From: 2-01-FULL-49-22 sp036507655
GTDB lineage: Bacteria; Patescibacteriota; Saccharimonadia; Saccharimonadales; UBA10212
Direction: 5' to 3'
NCBI GenBank assembly: GCA_036507655.1
Contig: DATCIS010000015.1
Span: 1-27,442 of the forward strand
DNA: 27,442 nucleotides
Both the position numbers and the translations under genes were made by a program. The first letter of the stretch is position 1, and each line of letters begins with the position of its first letter. Below are positions 1-6,837 of this stretch, piece after piece. The notes under the pieces are model-generated. The model worked only from the letters and a program-made list of their open reading frames with translations, ran no database searches and had not been told where the DNA came from.

Positions 1-13
1 CGGGTTGTGTCCC

Positions 14-514
14 CTAAGCCGCGATTAGCAGCGTCTCGAGCTCGCAGAGCTCAAGCCTGTGCTTGATCAGCATGTTCCGAACCGCTATTCCGGCGCCGTT
101 GGCGAGCTGCTCCTCTAGGTGCTCGATGAAGTCCCTAAGGAACCGCCGTCTGGTATGGATGTCCGGAATGCCTGCGCGCTCCCGACGCCAGTCACGTTCG
201 ATCGTGAGCAGCTGGGATATCAGCTTCCGGTCTTGCTCCTCGATCTGTCGCTGTTGCTCCTCGAGCACCGGTTGGTACTCGATGACGGCCTGGCGGTCCT
301 GCAGACGCAGCTGACGACGTATTCCTCTGAGGGCTTTGCGGATTCGCTTGCGCTCCTCGCGGGTCTTGTAGGCCTCGAGGTCGAAAACCTCGTGCTCTTC
401 GTAAGAGCCGATGGGTTCGTCGTCGATGACCATCTCGTCAAGCTGCTGCTTGAGATCGCCACGCGTGCAGCGTTCGATGGCCTGAATGCGAGATTCGATG
501 GCTTTCATGGACAT
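14..514 (-). CDS. Hypothetical helical (coiled-coil) protein, 166 aa
   Basis: I do not recognise this family. The protein is highly charged, rich in Glu, Arg and Gln, and has no membrane segment; residues ~50-135 look like one long helix or coiled coil (runs such as EERKRIRKALRGIRRQ and LEEQQRQIEEQ). The ATG start is supported by AGGAGGAT six bases upstream, and that Shine-Dalgarno overlaps the stop codon of the small ORF before it, so the two are probably translationally coupled. The region is visibly GC-richer than the genes to its right, which suggests recent acquisition. Plus-strand frames over the same DNA lack start signals. A structural, phage-derived or nucleic-acid-associated role is possible, but nothing in the sequence fixes one. 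Confidence 0.6.
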   Translation of the reverse strand: MSMKAIESRIQAIERCTRGDLKQQLDEMVIDDEPIGSYEEHEVFDLEAYKTREERKRIRKALRGIRRQLRLQDRQAVIEYQPVLEEQQRQIEEQDRKLISQLLTIERDWRRERAGIPDIHTRRRFLRDFIEHLEEQLANGAGIAVRNMLIKHRLELCELETLLIAA

Positions 515-526
515 CTTCTGATCCTC

Positions 527-667
527 CTACTTGGTCGTTGGCCCTCGATTCTGTCCGAGAACCTCTCGTAACCGGCGCTTCCGCCTAGTAGTCCGAGGAC
601 GACCGCGTCGAGTGCACAGGTTCGGCGGTGCCGGCACCTGCGCTGTCGCTCCGATGGCTAATGCCAT
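527..667 (-). CDS. Small arginine-rich protein with AT-hook-like core, 46 aa
   Basis: A 46-codon ORF, short enough to be missed by usual length cut-offs. It has the best Shine-Dalgarno in the area (AAAGGAGG, about five bases of spacing) and its TAG stop lies inside the Shine-Dalgarno of the following 166-aa gene. The N-terminal third is neutral (MALAIGATAQVPAPP). The middle is strongly basic, with TRRGRPRTTRRKRR containing the RGRP core of AT-hook DNA-binding motifs (family knowledge). Binding of DNA or RNA is inference from charge and that core only. One cysteine, no membrane segment. It sits behind a long structured leader and promoter, so its expression is probably controlled after transcription begins. 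Confidence 0.6.
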   Translation of the reverse strand: MALAIGATAQVPAPPNLCTRRGRPRTTRRKRRLREVLGQNRGPTTK

Positions 668-850
668 CGTTACCCCTCCTTTCGGGGATGGGTTGGGGGC
701 TTGTTGCCGAAGTTAAAGTTCGGGGTCCTTTTACCTGTTGAGGCAAAAGGGCTCCTGGTTATCTACATCAAATAGACAACCAGCAACCCTCTATTATTTT
801 TTGTCCAAACATAGCTTTTGGTTTACCGGGGCCTGTTTATTTAATGACTG
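668..850 (-). promoter_or_regulatory. Structured 5' leader RNA of the left-edge operon
   Basis: About 180 nt between the predicted transcription start and the small ORF. It holds, in order of transcription: CCAAA/TTTGG; a 9-bp stem at 757-781; a 10-bp stem with tetraloop at 727-750; CCGAA/TTCGG at 707-723; and CCCC/GGGG at 673-687, which encloses the Shine-Dalgarno. The 9-bp and 10-bp stems each contain one position that is G-U in the minus-strand RNA but A-C in the plus strand, which supports minus-strand transcription. I do not recognise a known riboswitch class. Confidence 0.55.
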
Positions 851-856
851 AATCTT

Positions 857-884
857 ATCTTATCATAAGAGCACTTGTTGTCAA
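857..884 (-). promoter_or_regulatory. Promoter for the small basic ORF operon
   Basis: On the minus strand, TTGACA (884-879), a 16-bp spacer, then an extended -10, TGaTAAGAT (865-857). A second TAAGAT overlaps just downstream. This is the only perfect -35 hexamer noted in the window. Confidence 0.6.
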
Positions 885-893
885 CTCTTATGC

Positions 894-922
894 TTGAGTA
901 TATTGATTGATTATTATATAAT
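894..922 (+). promoter_or_regulatory. Promoter for the 109-aa gene
   Basis: TTGAGT, a 17-bp spacer, then TATAAT (917-922). The -10 ends seven bases before the ATG at 930, so the message would begin at or next to the start codon. Confidence 0.45.
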
Positions 923-929
923 TACCTTA

Positions 930-1259
930 ATGCGTGAAGACGGTTTTGAACATATTTTCAGTGGCGAACCCCAACCGGAGGTGAGTTTTGATATTGCCCA
1001 AGTCCAAGAATTCAGGAGGCGGGTTCTTGGGCGGATGCTTATTCGACAAGCACAGATCTTGCTGCCCCTCCGTGCCTCCAAACCCGCTGAGGAAATGACT
1101 GATGTTGAACTTATCGAAGCCGTTCGACAAAATGACGAACTTGAAGTCAAAATGCCTTCCATCTCAGAAAAGAGAAAAGGCGCAAAAGAGACATACGATG
1201 AGATCTTGGATTTGATTGATGATATGGAGAACGAAGCCATCAGGCAGTCTGAATATTGA
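930..1259 (+). CDS. Hypothetical acidic protein, 109 aa
   Basis: Not recognised. A soluble, acidic, mostly helical protein with no signal peptide or membrane segment; the C-terminal half is charged (LIDDMENEAIRQSEY at the end). The frame is open from a TTG at 894, but that upstream part contains the promoter -35 and -10 boxes, so the ATG at 930 (MREDGFEHIF) is the better start. No Shine-Dalgarno precedes it; it fits the leaderless arrangement seen elsewhere in the window. Its stop codon lies inside the -35 box of the next gene's promoter. Moderate confidence that it is real; function unknown. Confidence 0.6.
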   Translation: MREDGFEHIFSGEPQPEVSFDIAQVQEFRRRVLGRMLIRQAQILLPLRASKPAEEMTDVELIEAVRQNDELEVKMPSISEKRKGAKETYDEILDLIDDMENEAIRQSEY

Positions 1260-1284
1260 CTTTTTTTACCGCTTATGTTATCAT
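1256..1284 (+). promoter_or_regulatory. Promoter for the 94-aa gene
   Basis: TTGACT (1256-1261), 17-bp spacer, extended -10 TGtTATCAT (hexamer 1279-1284). The predicted start near 1291 leaves a leader of about 38 nt. Confidence 0.6.
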
Positions 1285-1328
1285 TCAGGCAAGACTGACA
1301 AACAAAAACTAAAACAAAAGGATCCAAA

Positions 1329-1613
1329 ATGGAAAACCAACCCCTTAAGTTCGCCAGTCAAGCGGAAGCCAGCTCGCAGCTGGCTAAAAAAATAGATAGC
1401 GTGCAAGGACAGCTTCCGGAAGATCAGCGGAAGCAACTGGAAAGCCAACTAGCCGCTGGCGATGAGCGAATAAAAACTCGGAATGAAAGCGATGCCGCGG
1501 CTCTGGGTAGCGTTGCCACACAGCACGAAATTCACACAGATATGAGTGGTAACATTCTGAACGAACATGACCAGCAGGAACTTCGCGAAAAAGGCCCTGT
1601 AGGCACCAAATAA
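1329..1613 (+). CDS. Hypothetical small hydrophilic protein, 94 aa
   Basis: Not recognised. Highly hydrophilic, Gln/Glu/Lys-rich and probably helical or partly disordered, with no membrane segment or cysteine. It starts with MENQPLKFASQAEASSQ and ends KGPVGTK. A clear promoter lies upstream and an AAAGGAT Shine-Dalgarno precedes the ATG. A GC-rich hairpin follows the stop. As a monocistronic gene with a good promoter it is likely a genuinely expressed small protein, perhaps stress- or storage-related, but the sequence gives no direct clue. Confidence 0.7.
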   Translation: MENQPLKFASQAEASSQLAKKIDSVQGQLPEDQRKQLESQLAAGDERIKTRNESDAAALGSVATQHEIHTDMSGNILNEHDQQELREKGPVGTK

Positions 1614-1632
1614 CAGATAGATAGTTCTATTA

Positions 1633-1654
1633 GGCCGTCGGTTTACCGGCGGCC
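1633..1654. terminator. Hairpin between convergent genes
   Basis: GGCCGTCGG, loop TTTA, CCGGCGGCC: a 9-bp stem with one G-T pair. It follows the 94-aa gene and overlaps the murE stop codon on the other strand. Only a short TTT follows on the plus strand and no U-run on the minus strand, so intrinsic termination would be weak. Confidence 0.4.
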
Positions 1655-2941
1655 TTTGAGTACTTGGTGCGTAATTGCGATTTCGTCGTAGGGGTCTTCG
1701 CGATCGTCACGCTCAATGGTCTTTTCGTGCCCTTTACCAAGAAGTAAAACAGTATCACCAGCTTTAGCCCGGTCCAGAGCGAATTTGATTGCCTCAGGGC
1801 GGTCGAGTATCAGAAACAGATCTTTATCACGTACCTTGCCGGCCTTTTCGACACCTACAGCGATGTCTCCCATTATTTGATTACCATCTTCATCGCGGTC
1901 GGCTTCCTCGGTTAATATCACCTCGTCGGCGTATTTACCGGCAATTTCACCTTGCACCGGCCGCTTGGCCTTGTCGCGCCGCCCAGCTGAGCCAAACATC
2001 ACTATGATTTTTCCTTTCACCACCGGCCTGAGTTCCTTGAGCATCTTCTCGAACGAATCCGGCGTGTGGGCGTAATCAACAATCACCTCAAATGGCTGGC
2101 CTTCATCAACGGTCGTCATCCGGCCCTCTACCGATTCCAGCGCCGCGATACCCTGCTCTATCTGTTTTTTATCAAGGCCGATAATATGGCCAACGCCAAC
2201 CGCGGCCAAGGAGTTATAGACGTTAAAACCAGTTGGTAATTTCGTTTGAATTCTGAATTCTGAATTCTGAATTCTGGCTTCGTAGCTGCTACCGGAAGCG
2301 GTCATCTTGACGTCCGTAGCCTGTAAATCGCCAGATTTTAAGCCATAAGTCAGGGGATTGGCGATTGATTTAGCGAACAACTCGGCGCTGGCGTCATCGG
2401 CGTTAATAACACCGGCTCTGAGGCCTTTTTGGAGGCGATTCGTCAACCTAAAAAGCTTCAGTTTGGCTTGACGGTAACGCTCGAATGTCTCGTGGTAATC
2501 GAGGTGTTCGTGTGTAACATTAGTCATCACAGCCACATGAAAAGGGATTCCCCATAAGCGGTTTTGCGCCAGGGCGTGGCTGGTGGTCTCCAGTACCAAC
2601 CACTCCGCGCCACGCTTTTTGATCTCTTTTAGGCGTTGCATCAACTCCGGTACGGCCACGTTGGTCATGTGGTGGATTTGCGGGTTTATATCCTTCCCTA
2701 CCCCCCAGCCAACGGTGGTCATCAAACCGGTTTGCAAACCGGCCTCAACCATCATGCGCTGAATCAGAAAACAGGTCGAGGTTTTGCCGTTGGTGCCGGT
2801 AACGCCAATCACCTTCATGCCCCGCGCCGGAAAGCCGTTTAACAGATTGAAAAGTATGGCTTCAAGCAGATGCCCATAGGGCTCAATGACTCGGAATAAC
2901 TTCTTAGGGATAAGCGCTTTGACGATACTCCGTAAGCTCAT
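1643..2941 (-). CDS. murE: MurE-type UDP-N-acetylmuramyl-tripeptide synthetase
   Basis: Mur ligase that adds the third stem amino acid to UDP-MurNAc-dipeptide in the cytoplasm. The P-loop GVTGTNGKTS is at residues ~46-55, followed by the central-domain TSHALAQNR and TNVTHEHLDYH motifs and the C-terminal VDYAHTPDSFEKML and MFGSAGRRDKAKR motifs. The ATG at 2941 is chosen over an upstream TTG because a TATACT -10 box ends seven bases before it. At 432 aa it is shorter than usual (~490): almost all of the N-terminal domain that holds the UDP moiety is absent. The site matching the DNPR amino-acid recognition motif reads EADR, so the third residue cannot be called from sequence. A 7-nt tandem repeat adds a low-complexity insert at residues ~225-235. 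Family assignment is sure; substrate is not. Confidence 0.94.
   Translation of the reverse strand: MSLRSIVKALIPKKLFRVIEPYGHLLEAILFNLLNGFPARGMKVIGVTGTNGKTSTCFLIQRMMVEAGLQTGLMTTVGWGVGKDINPQIHHMTNVAVPELMQRLKEIKKRGAEWLVLETTSHALAQNRLWGIPFHVAVMTNVTHEHLDYHETFERYRQAKLKLFRLTNRLQKGLRAGVINADDASAELFAKSIANPLTYGLKSGDLQATDVKMTASGSSYEARIQNSEFRIQTKLPTGFNVYNSLAAVGVGHIIGLDKKQIEQGIAALESVEGRMTTVDEGQPFEVIVDYAHTPDSFEKMLKELRPVVKGKIIVMFGSAGRRDKAKRPVQGEIAGKYADEVILTEEADRDEDGNQIMGDIAVGVEKAGKVRDKDLFLILDRPEAIKFALDRAKAGDTVLLLGKGHEKTIERDDREDPYDEIAITHQVLKGRR
2248..2275. repeat. Four tandem copies of GAATTCT inside murE
   Basis: Four perfect head-to-tail 7-nt units. Because 7 is not a multiple of 3 the unit is read in all three frames (RIQNSEFRIQ on the minus strand). 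Loss or gain of one unit would shift the murE frame; three units would not. Confidence 0.9.
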
Positions 2942-2948
2942 GCTATCA

Positions 2949-2956
2949 AGTATACT
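2949..2956. promoter_or_regulatory. Palindromic -10 box shared by murE and tsaD
   Basis: AGTATACT is its own reverse complement, so TATACT is read on both strands (2951-2956 for tsaD, 2954-2949 for murE). Gaps to the start codons are nine and seven bases. -35 elements are weak on both sides and neither start has a Shine-Dalgarno. Confidence 0.55.
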
Positions 2957-2965
2957 GTACAACTG

Positions 2966-3997
2966 ATGAGAGTTTTGGGGATCGAGACTTCTTGTGATGA
3001 GACGGCGGCGGCCGTCGTTGAAGACGGCCGCCGCCTACTTTCCAGCGCCGTGGCCAGTAGTTTGGACCTGCATATCCCCTTTGGCGGTGTGGTGCCGGAA
3101 ATTGCCGCCCGCAGCCACATCGAAGTTATTCTACCAGTAATAGACAAGGCTCTCAGAAAAGCAAAAACTGATTGGGAAGGCATAGATGCCATCGCTGTAA
3201 CCCAGGGACCCGGACTGCTTGGCAGCCTGCTCGTAGGTGTTTTAACGGCCCGCACGCTAGCGATAACCAAGAAAAAAACCCTGTACGCAGTCAATCATGT
3301 AGAGGCCCATGTTTACGCGGCGTTTCTGGAAGAGAAACAACCCGAATTTCCCCTGTTGGCTCTGATTGTTTCCGGCGGGCACACTCAGCTGGTATTCTTC
3401 CGCGGACACTTCGATTACAAGGTGTTGGGCCAAACGATGGATGATGCCGCAGGTGAAGCCTTTGATAAGGTGGCCAAAATTTTGGGACTCCCCTACCCCG
3501 GTGGCCCTTCTATAGCCGAGAATGCCAAAATGGGCAACCCTGAATCTGTCAAATTACCATTGGCAAGAACAGAGAATAAATACGATTTTAGCTTCTCTGG
3601 GCTCAAGACAGCCGTTTTAAGGGCGGCGCAGACTCAAGCCGGCCGGGCTTACGACTTCCCTTCCACAAAGCTCCCAGAGGCCTTAAGCCGGTCTCAAAAA
3701 GCCAATATAGCTGCCAGTTTCCAGAAAACAGCCGTTTATACTCTAGTGCGACACTTAAGAAAGGCCGAAATTGAGTTTAATCCCAAAAGTATTGTTATTG
3801 CTGGCGGAGTAGCGGCTAATCAACTCCTTAGGACAGGAGCCAAAGAATACCTAAAAACAGGGGTGGTTTACCCGGATATCAAGCTATGTACCGATAACGC
3901 CGCTATGATAGCCGCTCTGGGCTACTTCCAAGCTAGTAAGAAACGGCCAGAGGCCGACCCCTACTCTCTCGAGCCCAACCCTGGGCTGATGATGTAA
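2966..3997 (+). CDS. tsaD: tRNA N6-adenosine threonylcarbamoyltransferase
   Basis: TsaD (Kae1/Gcp family) transfers threonylcarbamoyl to A37 of ANN-decoding tRNAs to make t6A, together with TsaB and TsaE; neither partner is in this window. The start MRVLGIETSCDETAAAVV is the family N-terminus. The metal-binding HVEAH is at residues 111-115, VSGGHTQLV follows, and GGVAANQLLR and TDNAAMIAALG close the ASKHA fold. The length of 343 aa is normal for a bacterial member. The ATG lies nine bases after TATACT with no Shine-Dalgarno. It diverges from murE. Assignment is very secure. Confidence 0.97.
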   Translation: MRVLGIETSCDETAAAVVEDGRRLLSSAVASSLDLHIPFGGVVPEIAARSHIEVILPVIDKALRKAKTDWEGIDAIAVTQGPGLLGSLLVGVLTARTLAITKKKTLYAVNHVEAHVYAAFLEEKQPEFPLLALIVSGGHTQLVFFRGHFDYKVLGQTMDDAAGEAFDKVAKILGLPYPGGPSIAENAKMGNPESVKLPLARTENKYDFSFSGLKTAVLRAAQTQAGRAYDFPSTKLPEALSRSQKANIAASFQKTAVYTLVRHLRKAEIEFNPKSIVIAGGVAANQLLRTGAKEYLKTGVVYPDIKLCTDNAAMIAALGYFQASKKRPEADPYSLEPNPGLMM

Positions 3998-4019
3998 AGA
4001 GTATCTTGACCGCTAGGCG

Positions 4020-4187
4020 TATAATTATAAGTGGAAACAAAAACGGGTGGGCTTTGTCCGTTACGATCTACCAGCGGGTAGAGAGGACCCAAAACAAAAG
4101 CCAGTTTAATAGGGCATCGTTTAGGGGCGCCTTTTCGGAGTGGAGTTTTCCCGTGAAAAGGCTTCTTGGAGTTTGTTCTATTTTTTA
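4020..4187 (+). ncRNA. Candidate structured RNA between tsaD and valS
   Basis: A 248-bp gap with no credible gene. It contains a perfect TATAAT (4020-4025) without a good -35. Downstream are GGCTTT/AAAGCC (4050-4055/4097-4102) enclosing TCTACC/GGTAGA with an AGCG loop (4067-4082), and an 8-bp stem GCCTTTTC/GAAAAGGC (4129-4136/4155-4162). A possible closing helix pairs 4034-4041 with 4172-4178 (one bulge), followed by TTTTTT at 4181-4186. The layout resembles a free-standing RNA of ~155 nt. I could not match it to SRP RNA, tmRNA, RNase P RNA or 6S RNA by eye. valS has its own -10 further on, so this need not be a valS leader. Confidence 0.38.
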
Positions 4188-4229
4188 TGCGAAAAGTATG
4201 GTTAAGTAGGCAGATTTACATCGGTAGTC

Positions 4230-4238
4230 TGGTATACT
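4230..4238 (+). promoter_or_regulatory. Extended -10 promoter of valS
   Basis: TGgTATACT with no convincing -35. It ends seven bases before the valS ATG, implying a leaderless message. Confidence 0.55.
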
Positions 4239-4245
4239 GTGCCTG

Positions 4246-6837
4246 ATGAGACTGCCCAAAGCATACAATCCGGCGGAGTATGAGGCTGATATCTATGCGC
4301 TTTGGGAGAAAAAGGGCGCTTTTGTACCTAAGGGGCACCCTTCGACCAAGCTCAGGGCAGGGGGTGACGATTATTTCAGCATTGTTATGCCGCCGCCGAA
4401 CGCTAATGCCGATCTTCACATCGGCTTTGGACTGACTATCGCCATAGAGGATACCTTGGTGCGCTACCATCGAATGCAAGGTAAGGCTACGCTATTCGTA
4501 CCGGGTGCCGACCACGCCGGTTTTGAAACCCAGGTGGTCTTTGAGAAGAAGCTGGCAGAGCAGGGGAAGAGCCGTTTTGACTTCTCGCGAGAGGAGTTAT
4601 ACAAGCAAATCTGGGAATTCGTAGAGCAGAACAAGCATAATTTTGCCTCGCAAATCAGAGCGCTCGGAGCCAGTTGTGATTGGACGCGCTTTAGCTACAC
4701 GCTCGATGACAAAGTCGTCGCTCAGTCTTATAAAACATTCAAACAGATGTGGGATGGCGGCCTGATTTACAGGGGTAAACGCATCGTAAATTACTGTACT
4801 TTTCACGGCACCAGCTTCTCTGATATCGAAGTAGTGCACGAGGAAGAAGAGACGCAGTTATGGCGCATCGCTTACCCGCTGGCCGACGGCAACGGTGAAG
4901 TAGTCATTGCTACCACCCGGCCGGAGACAAAACTGGGCCAATCGGCCCTAATGGTCAACCCTTATGACGAGCGTTTTAAGCATCTAATCGGCCACGAAGT
5001 ATTACAACCGCTGGTGCCCAATAGGCCGATAAAAATCATTGGCGATGAGCACGTTGATATGGAGTTCGGCACAGGAGTTGTAACGGTCACGCCCGGGCAC
5101 GACCCTGATGATTTCGAGGTGGCACAGCGTCATAATCTACCCATCATCGAGCTGATCACAACCGAGGGTAAAATGAGCCAAAACGTACCCGAACAATTCC
5201 GCGGACTGTCGGTTTTGGAAGCCCGTGAAAAAGTCGCCGAAGAACTGGCCAAAAGAGGCTTTTTAAGAGGAGTGGAAAGCTATACGCACTCAATCGGCAA
5301 GTGTTACAAGTGCGGCACAGTCATCGAGCCTTTGGCGCTTGAGCAATGGTTCGTCAATATGGAAACTCTGAAGAAGCCGGCGCTTGAGGTACTCGAGAAA
5401 AAAGAAATTAGGTTTTATCCGGACAGTAAACGCCGGCAGCTCATCCGCTACCTTGAAGGCTTGAAAGATTGGAACATCAGCCGCCAAATCGCCTGGGGTA
5501 TTCCTATTCCGGCTTTTCAAAATGCTCAAGATGCATCGGATTGGATTTTCGACACTCGCGTGAATCAGGAAACAATCGAGATTGACGGCAAGAAATACAA
5601 GCGTGATCCGGACGTTTTTGATACCTGGTTCTCTAGTAGCTCATGGCCATATACAACTCTGAATTATCCTGACGGTGATGAGTTCAAGAATTTCTATCCG
5701 ACTTCACTAATGGAAACTGCCGGCGAAATCCTCCACCAATGGGTGGCCCGGATGATAATGATTGGGCTTTATACCACCGGTAAAATCCCTTTTAAGGAGG
5801 TCTATATCCACGGGTTGGTGCTGGCTGAAGGCGGCGCCAAAATGAGTAAATCATTGGGCAACGTTATTGATGCCATGGAAGTAATTGCCGAGTACGGCTC
5901 GGACGCTTTGCGGATGGGATTGATTGCCGGCCGGGCACCGGCTGTTAACCGCGGCTATGACCGCCGCAGGGTAGGGGAGGCGCGAAACTTTGCCAACAAA
6001 CTTTGGAATATAGCGCGATATGCCGAGAATAAAATCGGCGACCAACATAGCCTACGGGCGAACGCTGAGCCACAATCGATAGCCGACCATTGGATACTTA
6101 ACAAGTTAAGTATTTCGGCAGCTGAAATGTCTAAGTACATGGAGGGCTACCGTCTGAGCGAGGCCTACGAAACGCTATACCATTTCGTCTGGGACGAGCT
6201 GGCTGATTGGTATGTCGAAGCCACCAAAACGGATGTTAATCCGGTCTTTTTGGCTTACGTTTTGGAATCAACGCTGAAGCTGGCGCATCCATTCGCACCG
6301 TTCGTGACTGAGACTATTTGGCAGACGCTGGCATGGGAATCAGACAATCTGTTAGCAACGCAGCTTTGGCCCAAGCCGGCTGCGGCTGACGTGGCCAAAG
6401 CTGCCCAGTTTGAAGAGGTTAGGATAGTCGTTTCGGAAATTAGACGAATCAGTTCGGCGCTTGGCTTGCAGAAGCAGAAGCTTTTTTACCGCCAAGCGCC
6501 GGCCGTGGCTGAGAACTCGAAACTAGTGAAGCAACTGGCAAATCTGTCAGAAATTGTCCAAAACGATAGTCCTGTTGGACTAAAATTGATTGGCGCCGCA
6601 GGTGAATTGTGGTTGGATGTCGATAAAGAAGCCGCCAAAGCCTATCTGCTTAAGCTTGAGCGCGAAAAGATGGCCCGCCAGAAAGCCGTAGCGGCCCTGG
6701 AAGGCCGTTTAGCCAATAAATCCTACATCGACAAGGCCCCGAAGGAGTTGGTTGAAGAAACCCGCTCTCAGCTCGAAACCGAAAAATCCCAGCTAGCCAA
6801 AATAGAAGAAGACCTGACTGCTTTCAAAAATATCTAG
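4246..6837 (+). CDS. valS: Valyl-tRNA synthetase
   Basis: Class I aminoacyl-tRNA synthetase charging tRNA-Val, 863 aa. The HIGH box is HIGF (residues ~58-61, in NANADLHIGF) and the KMSKS box is present (AKMSKSLGN, ~531-539). Between them are the CP1 editing domain (VIATTRPETKLG, GTGVVTVTPGHDPDD) and the HQWVARMIM region. The C-terminus is the usual ValRS coiled coil (residues ~800-860, LEREKMARQKAVAALEGRL). No Shine-Dalgarno; the start abuts an extended -10. An insert at residues ~32-40 (HPSTKLRAGG), just before the first catalytic motif, comes from a short DNA repeat also found in a terminator at 13293. The stop codon overlaps the stop of the convergent XRE-HAD gene within CTAG. Confidence 0.97.
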   Translation: MRLPKAYNPAEYEADIYALWEKKGAFVPKGHPSTKLRAGGDDYFSIVMPPPNANADLHIGFGLTIAIEDTLVRYHRMQGKATLFVPGADHAGFETQVVFEKKLAEQGKSRFDFSREELYKQIWEFVEQNKHNFASQIRALGASCDWTRFSYTLDDKVVAQSYKTFKQMWDGGLIYRGKRIVNYCTFHGTSFSDIEVVHEEEETQLWRIAYPLADGNGEVVIATTRPETKLGQSALMVNPYDERFKHLIGHEVLQPLVPNRPIKIIGDEHVDMEFGTGVVTVTPGHDPDDFEVAQRHNLPIIELITTEGKMSQNVPEQFRGLSVLEAREKVAEELAKRGFLRGVESYTHSIGKCYKCGTVIEPLALEQWFVNMETLKKPALEVLEKKEIRFYPDSKRRQLIRYLEGLKDWNISRQIAWGIPIPAFQNAQDASDWIFDTRVNQETIEIDGKKYKRDPDVFDTWFSSSSWPYTTLNYPDGDEFKNFYPTSLMETAGEILHQWVARMIMIGLYTTGKIPFKEVYIHGLVLAEGGAKMSKSLGNVIDAMEVIAEYGSDALRMGLIAGRAPAVNRGYDRRRVGEARNFANKLWNIARYAENKIGDQHSLRANAEPQSIADHWILNKLSISAAEMSKYMEGYRLSEAYETLYHFVWDELADWYVEATKTDVNPVFLAYVLESTLKLAHPFAPFVTETIWQTLAWESDNLLATQLWPKPAAADVAKAAQFEEVRIVVSEIRRISSALGLQKQKLFYRQAPAVAENSKLVKQLANLSEIVQNDSPVGLKLIGAAGELWLDVDKEAAKAYLLKLEREKMARQKAVAALEGRLANKSYIDKAPKELVEETRSQLETEKSQLAKIEEDLTAFKNI
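4338..4357. repeat. Short dispersed repeat inserted in valS
   Basis: Its core CTTCGACCAAGCTCAG differs by one added C from the reverse complement of the loop side of the terminator hairpin at 13293-13317. In the valS frame it reads STKLRAG. Similar DKLR-type inserts are familiar to me in proteins from environmental genomes (recall, not checked). Confidence 0.65.

Noticed and set aside
119..571. 150-codon plus-strand frame opposite the left-edge operon
   Set aside because: It has no ribosome site, and the minus strand shows a promoter, a leader and two Shine-Dalgarno-led, coupled ORFs over the same DNA.
894..929. TTG start extending the 109-aa protein upstream
   Set aside because: The extension consists of the -35 and -10 boxes; the ATG at 930 fits the start-adjacent pattern seen at other genes.
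2942..2962. TTG start giving MurE seven more residues
   Set aside because: It lies upstream of and across the murE -10 box, so it would not be in the transcript.
3172..3444. 90-codon frame within tsaD, and similar frames inside valS, pilB and pilT
   Set aside because: Shadow frames of strongly conserved genes, without their own start signals.
4006..4209. 67-codon plus-strand frame between tsaD and valS
   Set aside because: No ribosome site or recognisable composition; it runs through the hairpins and T-run of the candidate RNA.
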